From the NCBI RefSeq assembly GCF_014196525.1, contig NZ_JACIDX010000025.1:1-52307 (forward strand): a stretch of DNA of 52,307 nt. The letters run 5' to 3'. This document shows, in pieces, positions 16,761 through 24,845 of the stretch. Every line of letters begins with the position of its first letter. Positions within the stretch are counted from its first letter, which is position 1. The position numbers and the translations under genes were made by a program. The notes below the pieces were generated by a model. The model made no database searches and was not told the DNA's origin. It saw nothing but the letters and a program-made list of their open reading frames with translations. The stretch is from Novosphingobium sediminicola. Lineage in GTDB: Bacteria; Pseudomonadota; Alphaproteobacteria; Sphingomonadales; Sphingomonadaceae.

Positions 16761-17804
16761 ATGTTCATTCGCAACACATGGTATGTCGCCGCCTTTGCCG
16801 AGGAAATCGCGCCGGGCAAGACGCTGGGCCGCCGTTTCCTGAATGAGGCGGTCGTATTGTTCCGCACCGAAGACGGCCAGATCGCCGCGCTGGAGGATCG
16901 GTGCAGCCACCGCGCCATGCCGCTGAGCAGCGGGCATGTTGAAGGCAATATCATCCGCTGTTGCTATCACGGGGTCGAATTCGACGGGCGCGGCACCTGC
17001 ACCCGCATCCCCAATCAACAGCGCATCCCGGCCGCCGCCAATGTGCGCCACTATCCGGTGGTGGAAAAGGATCATCTGATCTGGATCTGGATGGGCGAGG
17101 CGGCGCTGGCCGACCCTTCAACAATCATCGATTCCCCCGAACACAATGATCCGCGCTGGAGCTGGCGACCCTACAACTTCCATGTGAAGGCCAATTGGCA
17201 GCTCATCATCGACAACATCATGGACCTGACCCATGTGCCCTATATCCACGCCCGCACCATCGGCGGCAATCCGGAACAGCATTACGGCGCCGACACCAAG
17301 GTGGAGTTCGACGGGCGCAAGGTGACCTTGCTGCGCCAGATGCCCAATTCGGTGCCGCCCAAATCCTATGTCGATGCAGGCGGCTTCAAAGGCCGGGTCG
17401 ATCGCTGGCAGGAGGTCCGCTTTGAACCGGCGCGCGGGATGAATTGCCGGGTGAACGCCGGGGGCTGCGATGTGGGCACGGGCGCCTATGAAGGCCGCCG
17501 CGACAATGGCTTCATGCTGGCCAACAACCATTTCATCACCCCCGAAACCGAAACCACCAGCCATTATCTCTGGACCATCTGCACCACCGCTTCGCGCGAA
17601 AGCGGGGTGCCGGAGGTGTTGTTCGATCAATTCTTCGACACGATCACCGAGGATGAAGTGACGTTGGAGGCCCAGCAATTGCGGATCGACGACCAGCCCG
17701 AGCGGCCCTTCGTCGGCATCGCCAGCGATGGCGCGGTGAACCAGACCCGGCGGCTGTTGAGCAGCATGCAGGAAGCGGAGCAGGACCGCCGCATCCCGGC
17801 CTGA
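16761..17804 (+). CDS. Rieske oxygenase, vanillate O-demethylase (VanA)-like
   Basis: This 347-residue oxygenase matches VanA-type monooxygenases in length and start (MFIRNTWYVAAF). The Rieske cluster ligands are C48-x-H50 (RCSHRAMPL) and C67-x2-H70 (CCYHGVEF). The catalytic iron ligands are H158 and H163 in DLTHVPYIH, just after DNIM. The ATG has GGGAG 7 nt upstream. Family members demethylate methoxy-aromatics or hydroxylate related rings using a VanB-type reductase, and the only candidate reductase here is at 10908-11840. Vanillate itself is not proven as substrate. It may have its own promoter, because a terminator precedes it. Confidence 0.92.
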   Translation: MFIRNTWYVAAFAEEIAPGKTLGRRFLNEAVVLFRTEDGQIAALEDRCSHRAMPLSSGHVEGNIIRCCYHGVEFDGRGTCTRIPNQQRIPAAANVRHYPVVEKDHLIWIWMGEAALADPSTIIDSPEHNDPRWSWRPYNFHVKANWQLIIDNIMDLTHVPYIHARTIGGNPEQHYGADTKVEFDGRKVTLLRQMPNSVPPKSYVDAGGFKGRVDRWQEVRFEPARGMNCRVNAGGCDVGTGAYEGRRDNGFMLANNHFITPETETTSHYLWTICTTASRESGVPEVLFDQFFDTITEDEVTLEAQQLRIDDQPERPFVGIASDGAVNQTRRLLSSMQEAEQDRRIPA

Positions 17805-17826
17805 GGCCGCCCATTTCCGATGATCT

Positions 17827-17865
17827 GCGGCCTCGCGCGCGCTGCGCGCGGGGCCGCGCCGTTTT
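17827..17865 (+). terminator. Strong hairpin terminator after the VanA-like gene
   Basis: A 14-bp GC-rich stem with one wobble pair (17827-17840 with 17844-17857) and a 3-nt loop is followed by a short TTTT at 17862-17865. It lies only 13 bp before the next gene's ATG, so that gene must rely on readthrough or a promoter within this stretch. Confidence 0.65.
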
Positions 17866-17878
17866 AAAAGGCCCCGCA

Positions 17879-19078
17879 ATGGACCAGCAAAGGCCCGCCC
17901 CACTTTGGCTGCTTGGCCTGATCGCGCTGGGCGCGGTGATGACGGCGCATATTCTCATTCCCGCCCTGCCCTTTGCCGCCGCCTCTCTGGGGGCGAACGC
18001 GCGCGAGATGCAGTGGACGGTCAGCGTCTATATCGTCGGCCTTGCCATCGGTCAGTTGATCTTTGGCCCGCTGGCCGACTGGATGGGGCTGCGGCGTATT
18101 CTGATCGCGGGCCTGTGCCTCTATATTCTGGCCAGCATCGCGGCGGGCATGGCGATGCAGGCCGGAACGCTGGTGGCGATCCGGCTGGTGCAATCGCTGG
18201 GCGGGGGCGTGGGGCTGGTGTTGGCGCGGGCCATCGCCCGGCGCGGCTGCGAGGCGCGCGAAGCCACAAGGCGGCAGGCGATGATGAACCTGCTGATTAC
18301 GCTGGGGCCTGCGCTTTCGCCTTTGCTGGGGGGCACAATTGCGGCGCTGTGGGGCTGGCGGATGATCTTTGCCCTGCTGGCCCTGTTTGGATGCGTCAAT
18401 CTGATCGCAGTCCTGCGGCTGATCCCCGATACGGACAAGTCCGAGGCATCAGGCGGCGCGGTCATACGCCATTACCTGCAATTGATGGTCACCCCCTATT
18501 TCGTCGCCTGCTCGATTGCCGGAGGGTGTTTCACAACCTCGATGTATGCGCTGATCGGGGCCGCGCCCTTTATCCTCGTTCGGCAATTTGGCTATACGGC
18601 GGGGCGGATAGGGCCGATGCTGGCGCTGGCCACAGCGGGCATCTGGCTGGGCAGCATAGCAGCAAGCCGGATGGCCCCTCGGCTGCGCACCGACCACCTG
18701 CTGATGGCGGGCGGGGCCTGTGTCTGTTTCAGCTCTTTTGGCTTTCTGATCCTCGTCCTGAAAGGCGGGCTGACGGTTCCGGCCCTGATCGCAACCATGG
18801 GGATCTTTCTCTTTGGCGTCGGCCTGTCGGGGCCGCCCGCGCTGACGCTGGCGATCAGCGTCAACCCGCTGGCCATGGCATCGGGGTCGGGGATCTATGG
18901 CGCCACCCAGATGGCGATAGGAGCGCTTTGCTCGATGGCAAGCGCACAATGGGCCGATCCGGCGCGCGGCGCGGCGGTGACTATCGCGGCGGCGTCATGC
19001 GCCGGGCTGCTGGCGCTGGCCATGATGCAGTTTATGCGATTGAAAACTTATCCCAATAGGCCCTTCCTCACAGGATAA
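17879..19078 (+). CDS. MFS transporter, Bcr/CflA-like drug/metabolite exporter type
   Basis: This is a 399-residue inner-membrane protein with about twelve hydrophobic helices. It has the DHA1-type loop LIFGPLADWMGLRR between helices 2 and 3 and the helix-4/5 motif RLVQSLGGGVGLVLARAIAR, both typical of Bcr/CflA multidrug and metabolite exporters. The ATG at 17879 has AAGG 9 nt upstream. As the last gene of the catabolic block it could export a toxic intermediate or import a substrate; the sequence does not decide. The long overlapping ORF in another frame on the same strand is a shadow. Confidence 0.9.
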   Translation: MDQQRPAPLWLLGLIALGAVMTAHILIPALPFAAASLGANAREMQWTVSVYIVGLAIGQLIFGPLADWMGLRRILIAGLCLYILASIAAGMAMQAGTLVAIRLVQSLGGGVGLVLARAIARRGCEAREATRRQAMMNLLITLGPALSPLLGGTIAALWGWRMIFALLALFGCVNLIAVLRLIPDTDKSEASGGAVIRHYLQLMVTPYFVACSIAGGCFTTSMYALIGAAPFILVRQFGYTAGRIGPMLALATAGIWLGSIAASRMAPRLRTDHLLMAGGACVCFSSFGFLILVLKGGLTVPALIATMGIFLFGVGLSGPPALTLAISVNPLAMASGSGIYGATQMAIGALCSMASAQWADPARGAAVTIAAASCAGLLALAMMQFMRLKTYPNRPFLTG

Positions 19079-19379
19079 GCCGGTCTGTGCGCAAGAGGGA
19101 AGTCCTGCATCAGGCTGTAGGCTGACAGATCGCGCGCGCAACTTCGGGGGCACGCCACCGCGCAACAGCCAGAAGCACCCTCGAAGTGGTCATTCATAGG
19201 GCAAGACCAGCCTGTCCGAAGCTGCCCTGCATTCATGGCCCTGATTACGAAATTTCCGGGCTGGGCAGTGGGGCCAGCAGGCCTATGAAATTGGCCTGTG
19301 GCAACAATTGCCTGATTATGTTTCATCGCACTTCTCAGGCAATGAACCTTTTTCGTCTTTCCGCGACCAGGATGGGAAG
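19079..19379. other. Gene-free stretch
   Basis: No convincing gene, repeat or terminator was found in this 301-bp stretch between the MFS gene and a small membrane-protein gene. Short ORFs on both strands here lack ribosome sites and recognisable motifs. It marks the right end of the catabolic block. Confidence 0.4.
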
Positions 19380-19856
19380 ATGGAGACAAATCTTGGGCAA
19401 GATGACCGATATCGAAAGCCGGTTGCGGGACGAATTGTTATTGGGCATCTGGCGCTTCTGCTCATCGCGACCGGCGTCAGCGTGGTTCTGGCCTCGCTTT
19501 TGCTCACGGAAAAGGCCTTGCCGTTGCGGACAACGGCTTCCTTCGCCGTATTGTTGATGATCAACCTCAGTTGGACGGCCTATGCCACTTGGGTACTGAC
19601 CGCGCGTCGGCGAATGCTGCTCAACCATCGGGTTGTCGCCGGCTGGATTGCCATGGCGGCGGCGGCCGTTTTCACGGTTGGGACATTGATCATCGGCGCG
19701 ACGACCCGGACCGCCGCCGCTTATCCGGCAGCAGGGGCTGGCCTCATCTTCCTTCTCATCGCCATCACGCTACTGGTGCGGGCGACCCTCGATTTCAGGG
19801 CCCTTCAGATGCGCCGCGCCGAGATCGAGGCCCGCCTCGGAGAAATGGCAGGGTGA
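19380..19856 (+). CDS. Small four-helix membrane protein, unknown function
   Basis: This is a 158-residue protein, not assigned to a family. After a polar N-terminus (METNLGQDDRYRK) there are four hydrophobic stretches, around IVIGHLALLLIATGVSVVLA, TASFAVLLMINLSWTAYATW, VVAGWIAMAAAAVFTVGTLI and AGLIFLLIAITLLVRATL. A charged C-terminal helix follows (DFRALQMRRAEIEARLGEM). The ATG at 19380 has AGGA about 7 nt upstream; an ATG 24 codons earlier is less likely. A hairpin follows about 25 bp downstream, suggesting a single-gene unit. No function can be given. Confidence 0.65.
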   Translation: METNLGQDDRYRKPVAGRIVIGHLALLLIATGVSVVLASLLLTEKALPLRTTASFAVLLMINLSWTAYATWVLTARRRMLLNHRVVAGWIAMAAAAVFTVGTLIIGATTRTAAAYPAAGAGLIFLLIAITLLVRATLDFRALQMRRAEIEARLGEMAG

Positions 19857-19879
19857 TATTCCATGCCGGTGTGCCTGAG

Positions 19880-19913
19880 AGGGGGGGCCTTCATAGCTGC
19901 GCAGGCTCCCCCT
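19880..19913 (+). terminator. Putative hairpin terminator
   Basis: A 10-bp stem with one G-T pair (AGGGGGGGCC with GGCTCCCCCT) and a 14-nt loop lies after the small membrane-protein gene. No strong T-run follows. Confidence 0.4.
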
Positions 19914-20046
19914 CCCCGGTCAGACTTGTGCAATGCCCGAAATGCTGCCATAAATGTGGTGGGTGTTTTCATTCGGATACGAATGAGCAGGTTGGTACAT
20001 CGGTCGGGCCGCCGGTGAAGAAAACCATACTTGGAGACTTGCGCCT

Positions 20047-20388
20047 ATGGCTCACCCCCATGGCCTGATCCGCCCATGGCTTGCGCATGTGGATGCGGAA
20101 ATTGCCCGCCCTGTCTTTGTGCATCGCGTTTTTAATGAAAGCGGATGTAGCCCGCGCTTTATTTCCAAGATTATCATGACGGCAGGCATTGCCGCAATCG
20201 GCCTGCTTCAAGCATCGCGGCCGATGGGAATCGAGGCCGCACTGCATCTGGGCTGGAAGCAGTTGCGGCGGCAAGGCTCGCTGGTGCTCAGTCCTGCCTT
20301 TGCCGTGGTCGCTTTCTCGATTTTTGTGCGAGGGCTTATGGGCCCCTTCTGCGTCGCAAAGCAGACGGTCGCTGAGGTCGAGCGATGA
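20047..20388 (+). CDS. Hypothetical protein, possibly membrane-anchored
   Basis: This is a 113-residue open frame with no recognised family. Two moderately hydrophobic stretches (IIMTAGIAAIGLLQ, and LVLSPAFAVVAFSIFV) could be membrane segments. A GGAG lies about 11 nt before the ATG, which is rather far. Codon use is mixed and less GC-biased at third positions than its neighbours. A low-GC 236-bp gap follows before the YqiJ-like gene. It may be real, but support is weak. Confidence 0.35.
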   Translation: MAHPHGLIRPWLAHVDAEIARPVFVHRVFNESGCSPRFISKIIMTAGIAAIGLLQASRPMGIEAALHLGWKQLRRQGSLVLSPAFAVVAFSIFVRGLMGPFCVAKQTVAEVER

Positions 20389-20624
20389 TTTATGCCGTGC
20401 ACACCGGCATCCTTTGCCTTCATATTAAAAAGCGATGCGAGGATGAATTTTTCGAATGCGGAGCTACCTTTCAATGGTCACATTCGCAAAAGTAAAAATG
20501 GCCGAAAGCGTTCTTCAATATTATCATCAGAACCGTGACGAACCAAGATTTACAAAAGGGCTACCTGATGATTGAATTTCAGTTTGATCTTCCACCAATT
20601 CATCATCGTGGCAGTCAATAATCT

Positions 20625-21242
20625 ATGTTGGCGCCGCTTCTAACTCCGCCCTATCTGCCGTTTGCGATCGCATTTTTGGTGATGATCGGGATCGGCTTGA
20701 TTGAAGCAATCGGACTTGGTTTTGGCAGCCTCGATCTGCATGGAGACCTTGCGCCAGACGGCTCAGCGGGTCTGCTCGACTGGCTGGGCCTTGGCCGCGA
20801 CATCCCGATTTTGATCTGGCTGACTTCGCTGCTGGCCTGCTTCACATTGACCGGCGTTGCGCTTCAGAACATCGCGGTGGCGATGATCGGGGGCCCTCTG
20901 GCTTGGTGGCTGGCCTGCGGCATTGCCTTGCTGCTGGGCGCTCTGCTCAACACGCTGGCCGCCAATGGGCTGATGCGGATCATGCCGTCTTTTGAGACGA
21001 CCGTCATTTCCACCGACGATCTGCTGGGGCGGCGCGGCGTCATATTGGAAGGCACAGCCCGGCGCGGGGCGCCTGCACGTGCCAAAGTGGTCGATCAGTA
21101 CGGGCAGGCACATTTCATCATGGTCGAGCCGCATAATGATAGGGATGAGATCATCTCGGGCCAAAGCGCGCTGATCGTGCGGCGCGAGGGGCCCATCTTC
21201 TTCGTGCTGCCCGACGAAAACACACAGCTAAAACCTATTTGA
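20625..21242 (+). CDS. yqiJ: YqiJ-like inner-membrane protein (OB-fold, NfeD-like)
   Basis: This 205-residue protein has hydrophobic segments at about residues 9-32, 58-80 and 84-113, followed by a soluble beta-rich C-terminal domain (about 125-200). That layout resembles the OB-fold of YqiJ/NfeD proteins, which pair with flotillins. It lies 36 bp before the flotillin gene on the same strand, matching the yqiJ-yqiK pair known in enterobacteria. The start has only a weak ribosome site. The pair is believed to act at the inner membrane in membrane-domain or envelope maintenance; the exact role is unsettled. The symbol is given by similarity of layout and neighbour. Confidence 0.8.
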   Translation: MLAPLLTPPYLPFAIAFLVMIGIGLIEAIGLGFGSLDLHGDLAPDGSAGLLDWLGLGRDIPILIWLTSLLACFTLTGVALQNIAVAMIGGPLAWWLACGIALLLGALLNTLAANGLMRIMPSFETTVISTDDLLGRRGVILEGTARRGAPARAKVVDQYGQAHFIMVEPHNDRDEIISGQSALIVRREGPIFFVLPDENTQLKPI

Positions 21243-21278
21243 ACCAATGATTTTACGCCTCACTCTGGAGAAGGCATC

Positions 21279-22979
21279 ATGCCGCAGTCACTCATTGAAA
21301 TTCTGATCTATGCGGGGATCATCCTTGCAGCACTGGTCGTTATCGGCATCATTCTCACGCGCCTCTACCGCCGGGCGACCAAGGACGTAGCGCTGATCCG
21401 AACCGGCTTTGGCGGCGAAAAGGTTGTACTCAACGGCGGCATCATGGTCATTCCCGTGCTGCATGAATTGATGCAGGTGCGCCTCACCACAGTGAAGCTG
21501 GAAGTATCGCGTTTAAACAAGGATGCGTTGATCACGCTCGACAAACTGCGCGTCGATGTGATCGGGCTGTTCCACATCAAGGTAAAGCCGGATGCCGGTT
21601 CCATTGCGGCCGCCGCGCAAACTCTGGGTGCCGCGGTCAACAGTCCTGAGGCTGTGAAATCGCTGCTCGATGGCAAGTTGGTGTCGGCGCTGCGTTCGGT
21701 TGCGGCGACGATGACGATGGAACATCTTCACGCCAACCGCGCGGATTTCATTCAGAAGGTGCAGGAAGCGCTGATGACGGATCTGGATATGAACGGTTTC
21801 CAACTGGAATCGGTCAGCATCACCCATTTCGACCAGACAGCTTTTGAGCATTTCAATGAAAACAATGCGTTCGATGCCGAGGGCTTAACAGTTCTCACGC
21901 GTACCATCGAAGAGCGCAAGAAGATCAGAAACGATATTGTCGCCACCAATCGGGTGGAGATTGAGCAGCGCAACCTTGAAGCCAACAACCAATCACTGGA
22001 AATTGCACAAGCGGCCGAGCAGGCAAGGTTGACGCAAGAGCAGACGCTGGCTGCGCTCCGCGCCGAACAGGCAACCGCCATAGCCACGGCAGAGGCGGAA
22101 CAGACCCGTTTGACCGAGATCGCGCGCATCACCGCCAATCAGGCCAAGATCGTTGCACAAACCGAAGCCGATAAAATCATCCAAAGCGCCAATATCGTCC
22201 GTGATGGGGCCATTCAGACGGCGACTATCGAGCGTGACCGCACCATCGAGATCGCGCGTATCACCACAGCGGTGCAGACAGCGCAAAAGTCCGAGGAGGA
22301 ATCGACCGCAACGGCTGCTGCGAATGAGGCGCGCGCCCTTGCCGTAAAAGCTGAGGAAAGCGTCGCAACGGCCAAAGCCACCGAAATTGCCAATCGTAAC
22401 AAGAATGTCGCGGTGATTGCCGCCACACAGCGCGCTCAGGAAGAAGCTGTGGGCATTACTGTTGCCGCCGAGGCGGAAAAAGAAGCGGCCGAGGCGCGCG
22501 CGATGGCTTTGCGTACGGAGGCAACTGCCGAGGCAGATGCCGAAAAGGTGCGCGCCGAGGGGCGTGCAGCCGCATTCAAGGTCGATGCCGCGGGGCAAGC
22601 CTCGCTTAACGAAGCTACCAATATTCTGAGCGAAGCCCAAACGGCCCTGCTGTTGCGCAAAGCGATGCTGGAGGCGCTTCCCGCCATTATAGAGGCCGCC
22701 AGCAAGCCTATGGAGAATATCGACAAAATAAGCATTGTCGATGCACGAGGGCTGCATGGCAACGGATCGGATACCGTGCAGAGCGAAGGCCATTCAAACC
22801 TTGCCGATGCCGCTGTGGCAGCGGCGATGCGCTATCGTGTAGGCGGACCGCTGATCGATGGCTTGATGGCTGAATTGGGTATGACTGGCGGAACACTAAA
22901 CGGTATGCTGGCAGGCACGGGTGCAACCCCATCTCGCAACGAGACCGCTGCGAGTTCGTCGACAGCAAACCAGGCATAA
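21279..22979 (+). CDS. yqiK: Flotillin-family protein (YqiK-like)
   Basis: This 566-residue protein has an N-terminal membrane helix (about 7-28, IYAGIILAALVVIGIILTRL) and an SPFH/band-7 domain (about 35-200). A long Ala/Glu-rich coiled coil follows (about 205-440) with many repeats such as AEAEQTRLTEIARITANQ, and then a flotillin C-terminal region. The ATG has GGAGAAGG about 5 nt upstream. Flotillins build oligomeric scaffolds on membranes. It is co-transcribed with the yqiJ-like gene. The C-terminal tail ends in a Ser/Thr/Ala-rich, probably disordered stretch. Confidence 0.92.
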   Translation: MPQSLIEILIYAGIILAALVVIGIILTRLYRRATKDVALIRTGFGGEKVVLNGGIMVIPVLHELMQVRLTTVKLEVSRLNKDALITLDKLRVDVIGLFHIKVKPDAGSIAAAAQTLGAAVNSPEAVKSLLDGKLVSALRSVAATMTMEHLHANRADFIQKVQEALMTDLDMNGFQLESVSITHFDQTAFEHFNENNAFDAEGLTVLTRTIEERKKIRNDIVATNRVEIEQRNLEANNQSLEIAQAAEQARLTQEQTLAALRAEQATAIATAEAEQTRLTEIARITANQAKIVAQTEADKIIQSANIVRDGAIQTATIERDRTIEIARITTAVQTAQKSEEESTATAAANEARALAVKAEESVATAKATEIANRNKNVAVIAATQRAQEEAVGITVAAEAEKEAAEARAMALRTEATAEADAEKVRAEGRAAAFKVDAAGQASLNEATNILSEAQTALLLRKAMLEALPAIIEAASKPMENIDKISIVDARGLHGNGSDTVQSEGHSNLADAAVAAAMRYRVGGPLIDGLMAELGMTGGTLNGMLAGTGATPSRNETAASSSTANQA

Positions 22980-22990
22980 GAAGTATCACG

Positions 22991-23012
22991 GCGGGCCGAT
23001 ATCGGTCCGCCG
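22991..23012. terminator. Palindromic hairpin between flotillin and AraC genes
   Basis: GGCGGGCCGATATCGGTCCGCC-type sequence (22 bp) is a near-perfect palindrome with one G-T pair. It lies 11 bp after the flotillin stop and in the gap to a convergent gene, so it is a probable bidirectional terminator. Confidence 0.5.
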
Positions 23013-23089
23013 CTTGATCGAGCGAAATCGGCAACGAGCAGCCGGTTTCAGGGCGCCCGCCGGAACCATAAGACGGGTGAACGCGGGCT

Positions 23090-23968
23090 TCAGAGGCTTT
23101 CGCGTAATCTGGTGATGTCGCGCGATGGCGGCAGGCCGAATTGGCGGGCATATTCGCGGCTGAACTGGGTTTGGCTTTCATAGCCCACATCCATCGCCAC
23201 TGATGTGACATTGCCCTCGCCCGCCATCAGCAGTGAACGCGCGTGCAACAGGCGCACCTGTTTCTGGTATTGCAACGGGCTCAACGTGGTCACGGCCTTG
23301 AACTGGCGGTGAAACGCCGAGACACTGAGCGCCGCCATGGCCGCCAGAGTTTCGACCCGCAGCGGCTGCGTAAAATTTTGCCTGATCCATCGGATCGCCG
23401 TGCCCACCCGGGCCAAGGCTGTTCCCGGCGTGGCGATCGCGCGCAGCATCCAGCCCAATGGCCCCTGCAACACCCGAAACAGGATCTCCCGTTCATAGGC
23501 GGGCGCCAGCACAGCGATCTCGTCATGGCGCTCCATCAACCTCAGCAGCCGCACCCAGGCATCCAGCAAATCCTCGGTAATGGGCGCCACGCAAAAGGCA
23601 GCACCGTCCACCGGCCCGCCGGGGGCATTGGGCGCATCGGCCAACAGGGCGGCGATGATCCTGGGCTCCAGCGTCAAGCTGACCGCCAGATAGGGCGCGC
23701 CATCATCGGCCGGATGCACGTTGCCCACCGCAGGCAAATCCACCGACATCACGAAATAGGTGGCCGGGTCGTAACGCAGTGTGCGCCCACCCACCGTCAT
23801 TGTCTTCGCACCTGTCAGGATCAGGTTGATCATGGGATCATAAACAGCGGCAAGGCGATGCTCGGCAATTTCGCCCTGCACCATGGCCACCCGCGGAATT
23901 CCCGTTTCGGTCCGGCGGTTTTCGGCCCGCGATGCCAATCTGCGCAGTTCGGACAGCCGGGTTTCCAT
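23090..23968 (-). CDS. AraC-family regulator with AraC_N ligand domain
   Basis: This 292-residue regulator begins with the AraC_N-type domain (about 15-165, including MVQGEIAEHRLAAVYDPMIN and YLAVSLTLEPRIIAALL). Two helix-turn-helix units follow (about 190-285, FTQPLRVETLAAMAALSVSA and VTSVAMDVGYESQTQFSREY), as in AraC proteins. The ATG at 23968 (METRLSELRRLA) fits the family start better than a TTG or ATG about 20 codons upstream, though no ribosome site is clear. It is divergent from the SDR gene at 24102, the usual arrangement for a local activator of that gene. The inducer is unknown. Confidence 0.9.
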   Translation of the reverse strand: METRLSELRRLASRAENRRTETGIPRVAMVQGEIAEHRLAAVYDPMINLILTGAKTMTVGGRTLRYDPATYFVMSVDLPAVGNVHPADDGAPYLAVSLTLEPRIIAALLADAPNAPGGPVDGAAFCVAPITEDLLDAWVRLLRLMERHDEIAVLAPAYEREILFRVLQGPLGWMLRAIATPGTALARVGTAIRWIRQNFTQPLRVETLAAMAALSVSAFHRQFKAVTTLSPLQYQKQVRLLHARSLLMAGEGNVTSVAMDVGYESQTQFSREYARQFGLPPSRDITRLRESL

Positions 23969-24101
23969 GTGTCGTGCTGTGTCATACCCGATTGAGCCCG
24001 GCAATGACAAAGCAGGAATAGGCATCAATGCAGGAGGATCATGGGCGCACGCTCCTGCGCGGGGCGATTAGATCCACCGCATCATAGCGAAGAGGACGAC
24101 C

Positions 24102-24845
24102 ATGAGCATTGTCATCATCACCGGCGCCAGTCGCGGCCTTGGCGCCAGCATGGCTCGGCATTGCGCCAGGCGCGGGTTTGGCACCATCATCACTTACCGG
24201 ACAGGCCAGCAGGAAGCCGAGCAATTGGTCGCTGCGATTGAGGCCGAGGGCGGCAAAGCAGCGGCCTTGCCGCTCGATGTCAGCGACATCGCCAGCTTCC
24301 CCGCCTTTTGTGCGATGCTGCGCGACGCCTTGGCCAGCGTATGGCAGGCGACTAACTTTGACGCGCTGGTCAACAATGCGGGGCATGGGCAATTCGCGCC
24401 CATCGCCAATGTCGCTGAAGATGATTTTGACGCCCTGTTCCGTGTCCACCTCAAAGGGCCGTTTTTCCTGACGCAGACCCTGTTGCCGTTGATGGCGAAT
24501 GGCGGCCACATCGTGAATGTCACCAGCGCCACCACCCGCGTGGCCACGGCGGGCGTCGCGCCCTATGCCGCGTTCAAGGGCGGGCTGGAGGTGTTGACCC
24601 GCTATATGGCCAAGGAGTTTGGCGAACGCGGCATTCGCGCCAATGCCATTGCGCCGGGGGCGATCCGCACGGATCTTGGCGGCGGCATCAACGCCGAATT
24701 CGAGACCATGCTGGCCGGACAGACTGCGCTGGGTCGTATCGGCGAACCCGACGATGTGGGCCGGATGGTGGCGGGCCTCCTGTCTGACGATAACCGCTGG
24801 ATCAACGCGCAGACCATCGAGGTGGCGGGCGGTTACATCATCTGA
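24102..24845 (+). CDS. Short-chain dehydrogenase/reductase
   Basis: This 247-residue classical SDR has ITGASRGLGAS (6-16), NNAG (91-94), Ser142, and Tyr155 and Lys159 in the motif YAAFK. It is otherwise like 3-oxoacyl-ACP reductase-type enzymes, but the substrate is open. AGAGGA lies 6 nt before the ATG. It is transcribed away from the AraC gene, which probably controls it. Its last 8 bp overlap the end of the convergent LysR gene, with TCA and TGA stops interlocked. Confidence 0.92.
   Translation: MSIVIITGASRGLGASMARHCARRGFGTIITYRTGQQEAEQLVAAIEAEGGKAAALPLDVSDIASFPAFCAMLRDALASVWQATNFDALVNNAGHGQFAPIANVAEDDFDALFRVHLKGPFFLTQTLLPLMANGGHIVNVTSATTRVATAGVAPYAAFKGGLEVLTRYMAKEFGERGIRANAIAPGAIRTDLGGGINAEFETMLAGQTALGRIGEPDDVGRMVAGLLSDDNRWINAQTIEVAGGYII

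Noticed and set aside
17905..19059. 384-codon frame inside the second MFS gene
   Set aside because: It lies in another frame of a clear MFS gene and has no hydrophobic helix pattern or family motif.
19048..19389. 113-codon leftward frame after the second MFS gene
   Set aside because: It overlaps the MFS gene end, has no ribosome site and shows no recognisable features.
20456..20575. 39-residue ORF in the AT-rich gap before yqiJ
   Set aside because: GAGG is about 12 nt from the ATG, there is no family, and the sequence is low GC. Not enough to call a gene.
21480..22600. Repetitive Ala/Glu-rich coding stretch as a DNA repeat array
   Set aside because: It is the coiled coil of the flotillin protein; the DNA has no fixed repeat unit.
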